Part shown: positions 1 to 7,331 of the stretch, one piece after another | How positions within the stretch are numbered: the stretch's first letter is position 1 | Layout of the letters: each line of letters begins with the position of its first letter | Origin: Solirubrobacter ginsenosidimutans | Lineage (GTDB): Bacteria > Actinomycetota > Thermoleophilia > Solirubrobacterales > Solirubrobacteraceae | Direction: 5' to 3' | Length of the DNA stretch: 64,000 bases | Assembly (NCBI RefSeq): GCF_027587205.1 | Contig: NZ_JAPDOD010000028.1 | Coordinates: 1-64,000 of the forward strand | The notes under the pieces: generated by a model | What the model was told of the DNA's origin: nothing | Database searches by the model: none | Seen by the model: the letters and a program-made list of their open reading frames with translations, nothing else | Position numbers and translations under genes: made by a program

Positions 1-1
1 C

Positions 2-919
2 GGGGCCGCGCCTCGTGGCGGTCGGCCGGGCGGCGGTTCCCGCGGCGCCGGCGGCGGGTCCTTCTCCGGCGGCCGGGCCGTGCCCGGACCCGAGGCCCGG
101 GGCGGCAGCGCGCGGCCCGGTGGGCCGGCGTTCGTCGACGACGGGCGGGGGTTCGCGGAGTCCCACAGCGGCGCTCGGGCGCCGGACACGGCGCCGCCGA
201 TCCCCGAAGGGGCGGTCACTTCGCGGCGGATGGTCATCTACGGGCGCAACCCGGTCCGGGAGGCGCTGCGGGGCAAGCGCAAGGTGCACCGGATCTGGGC
301 GACGTCCGCCGAGGGGTGGGGATCGGCGAAGGTGACGATCGCCACGGCCGAGGAGATCGAGGAGCGGGCCGAGAGCGACGCCCACCAGGGCGTCTGCGCG
401 CTCGTGGACCCGTACCCGTACTCCGACGCGACCGAGTTGCTCGCGAACATCGACGCCCCGCTGTTCGTCGCGCTCGACGAGATCACCGACCCGCAGAACC
501 TCGGCGCGATCTGCCGCACCGCAGAAGCCGCGGGCGCGACCGCGGTCGTGATCCCCGAGCGCCGTAGCGCCGAGGTCACCCCCGCCGTGTGCAAGGCGTC
601 GGCGGGCGCGGTCGAGCACATCCCGATCTGCCGCGTGAAGAACCTCGCGGACTTCCTGGCCGAGGCCAAGGAGAAGGAATGCTGGGTCTACGGCGCGGCG
701 GCCGGCGGCACGACGAGCTACGACCAGCCGGACTACACGGGCGGCGTCGTGGCGGTCCTCGGGGCCGAGGGCAAAGGCCTGCGACCGCGGGTTGCGTCGA
801 TGTGCGACGACCTCGTCGCACTGCCGCTGCTCGGCCGCATCGAGTCGCTCAATGTGAGCGCCACGGCAGCGGTCCTTCTGTACGAGATGTTGCAGCAGCG
901 GCTTGACACCTCGACATAA
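2..919 (+). CDS. rlmB: 23S rRNA 2'-O-methyltransferase RlmB (TrmH/SpoU family), 5' end outside window
   Basis: The SPOUT-fold methyltransferase is expected to 2'-O-methylate a guanosine in 23S rRNA using S-adenosylmethionine. Counting from ATG 230, a SpoU substrate-binding domain (MVIYGRNPVREAL onward) is followed by the catalytic domain. SPOUT motif 1 is DEITDPQNLGAICRTAE, motif 2 is VLGAEGKGL and motif 3 is SLNVSATAAVLLYE. The frame is open to the left edge through a Gly/Arg/Pro-rich stretch like the basic N-terminal extensions of actinobacterial RlmB, so the true start probably lies upstream; GTG 80 and ATG 230 are fallback starts. It lies directly before a Spo0H-type sigma gene, the same neighbourhood as in Bacillus. 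Family certain; exact target base inferred. Confidence 0.9.
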   Translation, partial: GAAPRGGRPGGGSRGAGGGSFSGGRAVPGPEARGGSARPGGPAFVDDGRGFAESHSGARAPDTAPPIPEGAVTSRRMVIYGRNPVREALRGKRKVHRIWATSAEGWGSAKVTIATAEEIEERAESDAHQGVCALVDPYPYSDATELLANIDAPLFVALDEITDPQNLGAICRTAEAAGATAVVIPERRSAEVTPAVCKASAGAVEHIPICRVKNLADFLAEAKEKECWVYGAAAGGTTSYDQPDYTGGVVAVLGAEGKGLRPRVASMCDDLVALPLLGRIESLNVSATAAVLLYEMLQQRLDTST

Positions 920-946
920 GCGTGCCAACCTCGCCCACATAAACGT

Positions 947-978
947 GAGCTTGAGGGTAAGCGATGACCCTCAAGCTC
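947..978. terminator. 12-bp perfect inverted repeat between rlmB and sigH
   Basis: GAGCTTGAGGGT (947-958) and ACCCTCAAGCTC (967-978) are exact complements separated by 8 nt. The element lies 28 nt after the rlmB stop and about 80 nt before the sigH start. It has no T-tract, so it could equally be an operator or attenuator for sigH. The half-site CTCAAGCT recurs inside the first codons of sigH near 1081. Confidence 0.4.
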
Positions 979-1055
979 TCGGTCATTCGGCGCCGCGGGA
1001 GGTGTGCGCCACAAGCGATTCAGCCCTGGGAATGGGCTGAGAAGGGCATGCGCTC

Positions 1056-1706
1056 GTGGCTAGACTCTCACCCACAAAGTCTCAAGCTCAACTTCAGCTT
1101 GATGATGGTTACCTCCTCGCACTGGCGCGACAGGGAAGCCATGACGCGTACGACCGGTTGGTTCGGCGTTATGCCTCCTTCGTGCGGTTGAAGGCGTCGT
1201 CCTACTTCCTGGTCGGCGGCGACAGCGAGGATCTGATCCAGGAAGGCCTGGTCGGCCTCTACAAGGCGATCCGGGATTTCCGCCCGGACCGCGAGTCGTC
1301 GTTCCGCAACTTCGCGGAGCTCTGCATCACCCGCCAGATCATCACCGCGGTCAAGACCGCGACGCGCAACAAGCACACCCCGCTCAACGGCTACGTGTCG
1401 TTCAGCGCGACGCCGGCCGGGTCCTCGGAGTCAGAGCCCAGCCTCGACGAGATGCTCCCCGGCTCGACCGTGCACGACCCGGTCAACCAGGTCATCTCCT
1501 CCGAGGAGCTGCGCTCGCTCGTGGCCTGCCTGTCGACGGTCCTTTCAGAGCTCGAGTCGCGGGTCCTCGGCCTCTACCTCGACGGCTACTCCTACACGTC
1601 GATCGGCGAGAAGCTGGGCTGCGACTGCAAGACGGTGGACAATGCGCTTCAACGCGTCAAGCGCAAGGTCGGCGCGCATCTGCAATCTCGCGCAGTTTTG
1701 AACTAA
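1056..1706 (+). CDS. sigH: RNA polymerase sigma factor of the SigH/Spo0H type
   Basis: This 216-residue alternative sigma-70 factor lacks region 1.1 and should direct RNA polymerase to a stress or stationary-phase promoter class. Region 2 contains YFLVGGDSEDLIQEGLVGLY and FAELCITRQIITAVKTATRN; region 4 ends with DNALQRVKRKVGAHL. These blocks resemble Bacillus SigH more than actinobacterial ECF or SigB/F-type factors. The chosen start is GTG 1056, preceded by GAGAAGGG at about 10 nt; no upstream in-frame ATG fits. No anti-sigma gene adjoins it. The rlmB-sigH order matches Firmicutes, although there yacP lies between and rpmG/secE/nusG follow; here a small membrane-protein gene follows. Class is confident, physiological role is inferred. 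Confidence 0.88.
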   Translation: MARLSPTKSQAQLQLDDGYLLALARQGSHDAYDRLVRRYASFVRLKASSYFLVGGDSEDLIQEGLVGLYKAIRDFRPDRESSFRNFAELCITRQIITAVKTATRNKHTPLNGYVSFSATPAGSSESEPSLDEMLPGSTVHDPVNQVISSEELRSLVACLSTVLSELESRVLGLYLDGYSYTSIGEKLGCDCKTVDNALQRVKRKVGAHLQSRAVLN

Positions 1707-1725
1707 AGGCGCTCATACTCTCTTC

Positions 1726-2085
1726 ATGCTCTGGCTCATCATCCTGGTCGTCTTCGCCGTACTGATCGGCGGCGGCATCTACGCCCGCAACCGCCAGCTC
1801 GCCCGCTCACGCCCCGCGTTCGAGCGAGCTCTGGCTCAGGTCGACCGCGACCTCGCCAACGCCGCGGCCACCGACCGCGGCTGGGACCGCGGGGTCTTGG
1901 AGGCCGCCGTGCGCCGGATCAGCACCGAGCAGTTCGGCGCCGAGCCCCAGGAGCTGACGCTGGTCGAGGTGATCGACCGCCCGGGGACCGACGAGGACCA
2001 GGCGGTCTTCGACGTCACCGCGAGCGGCACCCACCACCGCGTCGTCCTCGGTCGCCGCGACGGCGACTGGGTTCCCGCCGCCTGA
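1726..2085 (+). CDS. Small membrane-anchored protein of unknown function
   Basis: This 119-residue protein starts with one hydrophobic helix (residues 2-19, LWLIILVVFAVLIGGGIYA), then basic residues and a soluble domain that probably faces the cytoplasm. The soluble part carries alternating charges and ends in predicted strands (AVFDVTASGTHHRVVLGRRDGDW), suggesting a small alpha/beta fold. It begins 19 nt after sigH and may be cotranscribed. No family recognised and no catalytic motif seen. Composition and third-position GC match its neighbours, so it is a real gene and not a shadow frame. Confidence 0.65.
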   Translation: MLWLIILVVFAVLIGGGIYARNRQLARSRPAFERALAQVDRDLANAAATDRGWDRGVLEAAVRRISTEQFGAEPQELTLVEVIDRPGTDEDQAVFDVTASGTHHRVVLGRRDGDWVPAA

Positions 2086-2088
2086 GCC

Positions 2089-2826
2089 TCAGGCGGCGCG
2101 CCGCGGGGCGACCCGCGGCCGCCGGTGCTCGATCGCGTCGAGCTCGGCTCGCACGTCGGCGAACGAGTCCGTGACCACGAGCGAGCGGACGTCGTCCTCG
2201 ACGACGTTCCCATCGCGCCGGACCGTGTTCTCGAGCCAGTCGGTCAGCCCGCTCCAGTACGCCGAGTCGAACAGGACGATCGGGAAGTAGCGGATCTTCT
2301 GCGTCTGGCGCAGCGTCGCCGCCTCGAAGGCCTCGTCCAACGTCCCGAACCCGCCCGGGAAGACGACGAACCCGCTCGCGTAGCGGACGAACATCACCTT
2401 CCGGGTGAAGAAGTAATGGAACGTCACGCCGACGTCGACGTACTCGTTCAGCGACTGCTCGTGCGGCAGCTCGATGCCGAGCCCGACCGAGATCGCCCCC
2501 GCCTCGCGGGCGCCCCGGTTGGCCGCCTCCATGATCCCCGGCCCGCCGCCCGTGACGATCGCGTAGCCCTCCTCGCCCAGCTGACGGGCGAGGCGCCGCG
2601 CGGCCTCGTAGCGGGGATGGTCGCGCGGCGTGCGGGCGGAGCCGAAGATCGAGACCGCCTTGCCCACGTGCGAGAGCGCGCGAAAGCCGGCCCGCAGCTC
2701 GTCCTGGATGCGCAGCAGGCGCTGCGCATCCGTGAACTCGGAGAGGACCGCGGTGGTCTCGGCCTCGAGCAGCTCCTCGTCGTCGGAGGTCGCGGGGCGT
2801 GGGTCGTGCGGAGGCTGGGTCAACAC
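2089..2826 (-). CDS. LOG-family Rossmann protein (TIGR00730, cytokinin riboside phosphate phosphoribohydrolase-like)
   Basis: The 245-residue lysine-decarboxylase-like Rossmann protein has the hallmarks of the LOG family: SIFGSARTPRDHP near the first strand, GGGPGIMEAANRGA, then PGGFGTLDEAFEAATLRQT, where the PGGxGT motif with the following Glu forms the nucleotide phosphoribohydrolase site. Family members release nucleobases from nucleoside 5'-monophosphates; many bacterial ones are of uncertain substrate. The frame is open far upstream because it shadows the next gene, so GTG 2826 was chosen. It follows the DUF2339 stop by 17 nt and begins just before a charged helix. It converges with the small membrane protein gene, 3 nt separating the two ends. 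Confidence 0.85.
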   Translation of the reverse strand: MLTQPPHDPRPATSDDEELLEAETTAVLSEFTDAQRLLRIQDELRAGFRALSHVGKAVSIFGSARTPRDHPRYEAARRLARQLGEEGYAIVTGGGPGIMEAANRGAREAGAISVGLGIELPHEQSLNEYVDVGVTFHYFFTRKVMFVRYASGFVVFPGGFGTLDEAFEAATLRQTQKIRYFPIVLFDSAYWSGLTDWLENTVRRDGNVVEDDVRSLVVTDSFADVRAELDAIEHRRPRVAPRRAA

Positions 2827-2843
2827 GCCAACTGTAGGGCGCG

Positions 2844-5075
2844 TCAGCGCGCTTTCGCCCCGTTCGGGCGCACCTGCTGCCACGCGAACGCGCCGCACAA
2901 CAGCAGCAGCCCGAGCCCGACCAGCGACCCGACGCGATACAGCGACTCCAGCGACGCGAGGTCGTAGAGGAAGACCTTCGAGACGGTCAGCGCGAGCAGG
3001 GCGAACGCGGCCTGGCGCAGTTGCCGGTCGTCGATCACCAGGCCGCGGATCAGCGCGCCGACACCCGCGAGCGCCCACAGGACGCTCAGCAGCGTCTGGC
3101 CCGTGAGGGTCGGCCCGGCGGCCGTGACGACCTCCACGCTCGCCAGGTACAGCACGGTCACGGCGGCGGCGGTCTCGAGGATTCGCCGGCCGTCCGGGAT
3201 GCGCAGGTCGACGCGGCTGACCATGAACAGCGCGGCGGCGGACGCGGCGAGGCCACCGGCGGCGGCGAGCGGGGCGTCGAGGCCCACGAACAGCGCGTCC
3301 GGCGTCGCCAGCGTGCCGAGCGTGTGGGTGAGGCTCAGGAGCGCGAAGCCCGCGGCCGCCCAGGCGGCGTACGGATCGTCGTGGCGGCGCGCGAAGGCGG
3401 CGAGCGCGAGCGCCTCGGCGGCGAGCGTGGCGGCGAGCGCGGCGCCCTCGAGCGCCAGGCCCGTGAAATGCGCGACGGCGGTCAGCGCGAGCGTGTCGAG
3501 CCAGATCCGGTAGCGCTGGCCGGCGAGCCGGCCGCAGGCCCAGGCGACGACGGCGATCGCGCCCGCTGCGGCCAGCGCCGTACCCGAAGCGAGCGGGCCG
3601 CTCAGCTGCGTGACGGGCGCGTCGAACGCCAGGCCCTGGAAGGCGGAGAGCGCGATCTGGCCCAGCAGGCCGCCGATCGCGAGGATGCGGTCCGCGCGGC
3701 GGGCGGCCTCGTCGTCGGCGGGGCCGATGACGGTGTCGACGAGCTTGGTGAACGGGCTCGGCGTGTCCGAGCGGGCGCCGAGGAGGGCGGCGAACGGCAG
3801 CGCGGAGAGCGCCCAGCCGAGCACGAGCGGCAGGCCCGTCGCGATCGACGCGAACGCGATGTTGGCGAGCACGACGCCGATCGAGAGGACGATCAGCGCG
3901 AGCTCGCGGGAGATCCGCCTGACGTGCGTCAGGGCGAGACCGAGCCCGATGTGCGCGAGCGCGAGCCCGACGAGCCACGGCTCGCCGTCCAGGGCGCCCC
4001 AGCCGACCGCGGCGAGCGTGGTGGCGTTGAGGGCGAGCAGGGTGACGGCCAGCGGGTGGGTGTGCAGGCGCGGGCGCGGGCCGATGACGACCGGGTGCGC
4101 GCCGCGGCGGTTGAACTCGATCCCGAGCGCGAACGCGGCGGTCAGCGCGCCGAAGACGATCAGCGCCGGCAGCGAGGCGGTGTCGAACGCGACCCACGTG
4201 ACCCACTGCATCGTCGTCACGACGTACGCGAAGACGCCGAGGTCCGTCCAGCGCTGGGAGCTGACGACGCCGATCGTCGCCGCGAACGCGATCGCGAGGA
4301 AGACCATGCCGCCGCCGTCGAACGCGGCCAGCGCGGTGGGTGCCGACAGCGCGCCGAGCAGGCCGAGCCAGCCCATGACCTGCGCGCGCCAGTGGATCGC
4401 GAGCCACGTCGCGAACGCGCCGGTGGCGAACGCGCCGGCGAACGCGAGTGGGACGGGAACGAGGTGGTAGACGGGGCCGGCGACGACGAGCGTGCCGAAC
4501 AGTCCCGCGATGCCGACCGCGGCCGCGGCGAGCGACGCCTCGGTCTGACCCTTGCGCTCGCGCAGCCACACGCCCGCGCCGAGCAGCCCGGCGGAGACGA
4601 CGCCGGCGAGCGCCGTGCGCGCGCCCTCGCCGATCCACCCGCGCGAGACCGCGATCGTCAGCAGGAACGCGAGCCCGGCGAGGACGGCGACACCGCCCAG
4701 CCACGCGAGCAGGCTGCCGCCGACGAAGTCCTCGAAGTCACGCTTGGGCGCCTCGGGCGAGAGCTTGGCCGGGACGGGGCGGACCGGGATGAGCGGCGTG
4801 GAGGCGCGGCCGGACATCGACGCGGCGCCACGCGCCCAGACGGGCGGGGCCTGCGAGGCCCTCGCGGCGGGCGGTGCCCCCACGTACTCCGGGCCCGCGT
4901 GCGGCGGGGCGAGGCGCTCCGCGGCGCGGGCCGCCGCCACGTACTCCGCGCCCGTGCGCGGCGCGGCCGCACTGGCCTGGTCGTCCTCCCACCACGCCCG
5001 GCGTCGTGCCGGCGGGTGCTCCTCCAGTCGTGCGACGCGTTCCTCAAGCGCTGCGAGCCGATCCTCTGCGACCAT
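2844..5075 (-). CDS. DUF2339 polytopic membrane protein
   Basis: This protein of about 743 residues opens with a short coiled coil (RLAALEERVARLEEH), then a Pro/Ala-rich cytoplasmic linker to about residue 125. About 20 closely spaced hydrophobic helices follow, starting with SLLAWLGGVAVLAGLAFLL. This architecture is diagnostic of DUF2339, whose function is unknown. ATG 5075 was preferred to GTG 5081 because AAAGGAG lies at proper distance only from the ATG. It is divergent from a TetR gene across a spacer holding three operator-like repeats, so the regulator probably controls it. The downstream LOG-family gene is likely in the same transcript. Confidence 0.85.
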   Translation of the reverse strand: MVAEDRLAALEERVARLEEHPPARRRAWWEDDQASAAAPRTGAEYVAAARAAERLAPPHAGPEYVGAPPAARASQAPPVWARGAASMSGRASTPLIPVRPVPAKLSPEAPKRDFEDFVGGSLLAWLGGVAVLAGLAFLLTIAVSRGWIGEGARTALAGVVSAGLLGAGVWLRERKGQTEASLAAAAVGIAGLFGTLVVAGPVYHLVPVPLAFAGAFATGAFATWLAIHWRAQVMGWLGLLGALSAPTALAAFDGGGMVFLAIAFAATIGVVSSQRWTDLGVFAYVVTTMQWVTWVAFDTASLPALIVFGALTAAFALGIEFNRRGAHPVVIGPRPRLHTHPLAVTLLALNATTLAAVGWGALDGEPWLVGLALAHIGLGLALTHVRRISRELALIVLSIGVVLANIAFASIATGLPLVLGWALSALPFAALLGARSDTPSPFTKLVDTVIGPADDEAARRADRILAIGGLLGQIALSAFQGLAFDAPVTQLSGPLASGTALAAAGAIAVVAWACGRLAGQRYRIWLDTLALTAVAHFTGLALEGAALAATLAAEALALAAFARRHDDPYAAWAAAGFALLSLTHTLGTLATPDALFVGLDAPLAAAGGLAASAAALFMVSRVDLRIPDGRRILETAAAVTVLYLASVEVVTAAGPTLTGQTLLSVLWALAGVGALIRGLVIDDRQLRQAAFALLALTVSKVFLYDLASLESLYRVGSLVGLGLLLLCGAFAWQQVRPNGAKAR

Positions 5076-5088
5076 CACCACTCCTTTG

Positions 5089-5160
5089 TTGACCGTCGGT
5101 CGATACCGGCACCATACACTCTTGTTGACCGACGGTTACCAACTTGTCGACCGATGGTCA
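5089..5160. promoter_or_regulatory. Three operator-like GACCGNCGGTC repeats between DUF2339 and tetR genes
   Basis: Three near-palindromic sites occur: GACCGTCGGTC (5091-5101), GACCGACGGTT (5127-5137) and GACCGATGGTC (5149-5159). TTGACC at 5089-5094 and 5125-5130 resembles a -35 box embedded in the sites. Spacing of 36 and 22 bp starts and position between divergent genes suit autoregulation by the adjacent TetR protein. Binding is inferred from position only. Confidence 0.6.
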
Positions 5161-5175
5161 GCTAATGTTCGATAC

Positions 5176-5784
5176 GTGACCCCCGAGCCCGCCTACACGC
5201 GCCTGGACGTCGACGAGCGGCGGCGCAGGCTGCTCGAGCTCGGCGCGGACCTGTTCACCCGCTTCGCGTACGACGAGCTGTCGATGGCGAAGATCGCCAA
5301 GGAAGCGGGGATCTCGAAGGCGCTCCTGTACCACTATTTCCCCTCCAAGGAGGCGTACTTCGTCGCCACGCTGGAGGAGAAAGCGGAGGAGCTGGCGGCG
5401 CGCACGGCGCCGGATCCGGCGCTCGAGCCGTTCGAGCAGCTCGCCGGCTCGCTCGACGCCTACCTGGGCTGGATCGAGGAGAACGCGAGCAGCTACGACA
5501 AGATGATCCGCTCGGCGGGAGCGGTGTCCGAGGTGCGGGCGATGCTCGACCGCGTGCGCGGGGACACCGCGCAGCGCATCGTCGACGGGCTGCGCGGGGA
5601 CGGGCCGGCCTCACCCGCGCTGAGGACGGCCGTGCGCGGGTGGCTGGGGTTCATGGACGGCGCCTGCCTGGACTGGATCGCGCACGATCGCGACCTCGCC
5701 CGCGAGGCGCTCCACGGGCTCCTGCTCGGCACCCTGATGGGCGCCGTGTTGGCCGCCGAAGGGGCGGCCGAGGAAGCTACTTAG
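5176..5784 (+). CDS. TetR/AcrR-family transcriptional regulator
   Basis: This 202-residue one-component repressor has an N-terminal TetR helix-turn-helix at residues 15-60 (LFTRFAYDELSMAKIAKEAG, then ISKALLYHYFPSKEAYF, the typical recognition helix and LYYHFxxKE-like motif). The helical C-terminal ligand/dimer domain is unassigned. GTG 5176 gives a standard-length protein just after the third operator-like repeat. It is divergent from the DUF2339 gene and probably represses both itself and that gene. The stop codon overlaps the end of the convergent FKBP gene by 8 bp. Ligand unknown. Confidence 0.9.
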   Translation: MTPEPAYTRLDVDERRRRLLELGADLFTRFAYDELSMAKIAKEAGISKALLYHYFPSKEAYFVATLEEKAEELAARTAPDPALEPFEQLAGSLDAYLGWIEENASSYDKMIRSAGAVSEVRAMLDRVRGDTAQRIVDGLRGDGPASPALRTAVRGWLGFMDGACLDWIAHDRDLAREALHGLLLGTLMGAVLAAEGAAEEAT

Positions 5785-6379
5785 GCGCCTTGATCGCGTC
5801 GAGGTCGACGACGAAGACGAGCGGGGCGTTCGGGGGGATCGGCCCGCTGCCCTGGGCGCCATACCCCAACTCCGGCGGGATGATCAGCAGGCGGCGACCG
5901 CCCTTCTGCATGCCGGCGATGCCCTGATCCCAGCCGGGAATGACCATGCCGGCGCCGAGCGTGAACGTGAACGGCTGGCCGCCGCGGTCCCACGACGCGT
6001 CGAACTTGGTGCCGTCCTGGAACAGCACGCCCGAGTACTGCATGTCGACGCTCTGACCGGCCGTCGCCTTCGGGCCGGTGCCCTTCTTGATGTCCTTGAT
6101 CATCAGGGTGGTCGGCGCGGTGCCGCCCTTCGGCACCGTGATCTTCGGCTCGGCGCCGAGCTTGCCGCTCACCTTCACGCCCGCGTCGCCCTCCTTGATC
6201 GCGCCCGCCGCGTCGGTGGGCGCCTCGGTCGCCGCCTCCGTGGGCGCTTCAGTCGGCGCCTCGGTGGCGGTCTCGGTGGGCGCGGCGGCGGATTCGCTCG
6301 AGGATGAGGAGTCGTCACCGCACGCCGCGAAGGCGAACACGGCGAGCAGGAGTGGCAGCGTGAGGAGGTATCGGCGCAT
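5777..6379 (-). CDS. FKBP-type peptidyl-prolyl isomerase lipoprotein
   Basis: The 200-residue protein begins with a lipoprotein signal (MRRYLLTLPLLLAVFAFAAC, Cys20 lipidated), then a Ser and Thr/Glu/Ala/Pro spacer with TEAP repeats. A C-terminal FKBP domain follows: VDMQYSGVLFQDGTKFDASW, VIPGWDQGIAGMQKGGRR and IPPELGYGAQGSGPIPPNA. It should catalyse prolyl isomerisation and help folding of exported proteins outside the membrane. ATG 6379 is preferred to TTG 6391 because it gives a compact signal peptide, though no good Shine-Dalgarno is visible for either. It converges on the TetR gene with an 8-bp overlap. Confidence 0.9.
   Translation of the reverse strand: MRRYLLTLPLLLAVFAFAACGDDSSSSSESAAAPTETATEAPTEAPTEAATEAPTDAAGAIKEGDAGVKVSGKLGAEPKITVPKGGTAPTTLMIKDIKKGTGPKATAGQSVDMQYSGVLFQDGTKFDASWDRGGQPFTFTLGAGMVIPGWDQGIAGMQKGGRRLLIIPPELGYGAQGSGPIPPNAPLVFVVDLDAIKAPK
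6216..6287. repeat. 12-nt tandem repeats encoding the TEAP spacer of the FKBP lipoprotein
   Basis: Six degenerate 12-nt units of the form GTGGGCGCCTCG lie in tandem. Read on the minus strand they encode T-E-[AT]-[PA] units of the lipoprotein spacer. Slippage at such a repeat would change linker length without shifting frame. Confidence 0.6.
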
Positions 6380-6430
6380 GGCGGTCGGCAAGGGTAGCCA
6401 TCCACGCCCCGACCCGACTGAAGGATTGGC

Positions 6431-6607
6431 TTAAGCGGGAGGGGCCGCCGACGGCGGCATCGGCCGCTCAGGCGCCGACACCATCGGAGATCGGAACCGG
6501 TCGCGCGGTTCCATCGTGGTCAAGCAGCGCGGGCACTGATCACCGCGCATGTAGGTCGCCGTGGCAGGCACGGTCAGCTTGCACTCGGGGCACTGCATAT
6601 AAGCCAT
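6431..6607 (-). CDS. Small zinc-ribbon protein
   Basis: This 58-residue protein carries two Cys pairs, CPEC (residues 6-9) and CPRC (25-28), 15 residues apart, a classic rubredoxin-like zinc ribbon. A Pro/Ala-rich tail follows. ATG 6607 has an AGAGGAC Shine-Dalgarno at suitable spacing. Such proteins in actinobacteria are usually unassigned; a role in nucleic acid or protein binding is only suggested by the fold. It lies downstream of upp in the same direction with 67 nt between. Confidence 0.72.
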   Translation of the reverse strand: MAYMQCPECKLTVPATATYMRGDQCPRCLTTMEPRDRFRSPMVSAPERPMPPSAAPPA

Positions 6608-6674
6608 GGAAAAGTCCTCTTGGTCAGGGAGGGACCAGACCAACGATAACCCGTTTGTTCGCGTCCAACAAACC

Positions 6675-7304
6675 TCAGCGATCGGTGCCGAAGATCCGGT
6701 CGCCCGCGTCTCCAAGCCCAGGGCGGATGTAACCGGTTTCGTCCAATTCCCGGTCTATCGCGGCCGTGATGATCGAGACATCCGGGTGCGCCTCGCGGAG
6801 CGCGGCGACGCCCTCGGGCGCGGCCACGAGACAGACGAAGTGCAGCCGCTGAGCGCCCGCGCGCTTCAGACGCGCGACCGCCTGCACGCCCGACCCGCCC
6901 GTCGCGAGCATCGGGTCCACGACGAACACCTCGGCGTCCTCGACCCCGGACGGGATGTTCTCGTAGTACCCGACCGGCCGCAGGGCCTCCTCGTCGCGGT
7001 ACATCCCGAGATGCCCGACCCGCGCCTCGGGCACGAGCCGCAGGAACCCGTCCACCAGCCCCAGCCCCGCGCGCAGGATCGCCACGACGAACACCTCGTC
7101 GGCCAACCGCACGCCCGACGTGGTCTCCAGCGGCGTCTGGACCGAGACCTCGGCACCGCGCAGCCCGCGCATCGCCTCATACCCGAGGATCAGCGCCGCG
7201 TCGGTCATGGTCTCGCGGAACACGCGATGCGGCGTGTCCTTGTCACGCAGGATCGAGAGCAGCCGCCGCAGCAGCACGTGATCGACCACCGTCACCCCAT
7301 CCAT
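6675..7304 (-). CDS. upp: Uracil phosphoribosyltransferase
   Basis: This 209-residue enzyme converts uracil and PRPP to UMP and pyrophosphate in pyrimidine salvage. The PRPP-binding loop is VFVVDPMLATGGSGVQAV, and the C-terminal uracil-binding segment DETGYIRPGLGDAGDRIFGT is intact. VFVVAILRAGLGLVDG is the other conserved Upp block. Length equals the family norm. It is divergent from the nucleoside salvage operon with only 27 bp between starts, so the two promoters overlap. It would capture uracil released by the thymidine/uridine phosphorylase encoded opposite. Confidence 0.96.
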   Translation of the reverse strand: MDGVTVVDHVLLRRLLSILRDKDTPHRVFRETMTDAALILGYEAMRGLRGAEVSVQTPLETTSGVRLADEVFVVAILRAGLGLVDGFLRLVPEARVGHLGMYRDEEALRPVGYYENIPSGVEDAEVFVVDPMLATGGSGVQAVARLKRAGAQRLHFVCLVAAPEGVAALREAHPDVSIITAAIDRELDETGYIRPGLGDAGDRIFGTDR

Positions 7305-7331
7305 GCGCAGGAACGTACTAGTGTCGGGCCC

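Noticed and set aside
964..1191. Small plus-strand frame overlapping the sigH start, beginning at ATG 964 with a second ATG at 1048
   Set aside because: The overlapping frame from GTG 1056 carries the conserved sigma regions; this one has no recognisable features and ends inside sigH.
3021..5165. Long Arg/Glu-rich plus-strand frame of 714 codons opposite the DUF2339 gene
   Set aside because: Low-complexity antisense shadow of a GC-rich gene; the minus frame has clear membrane helices and family features.
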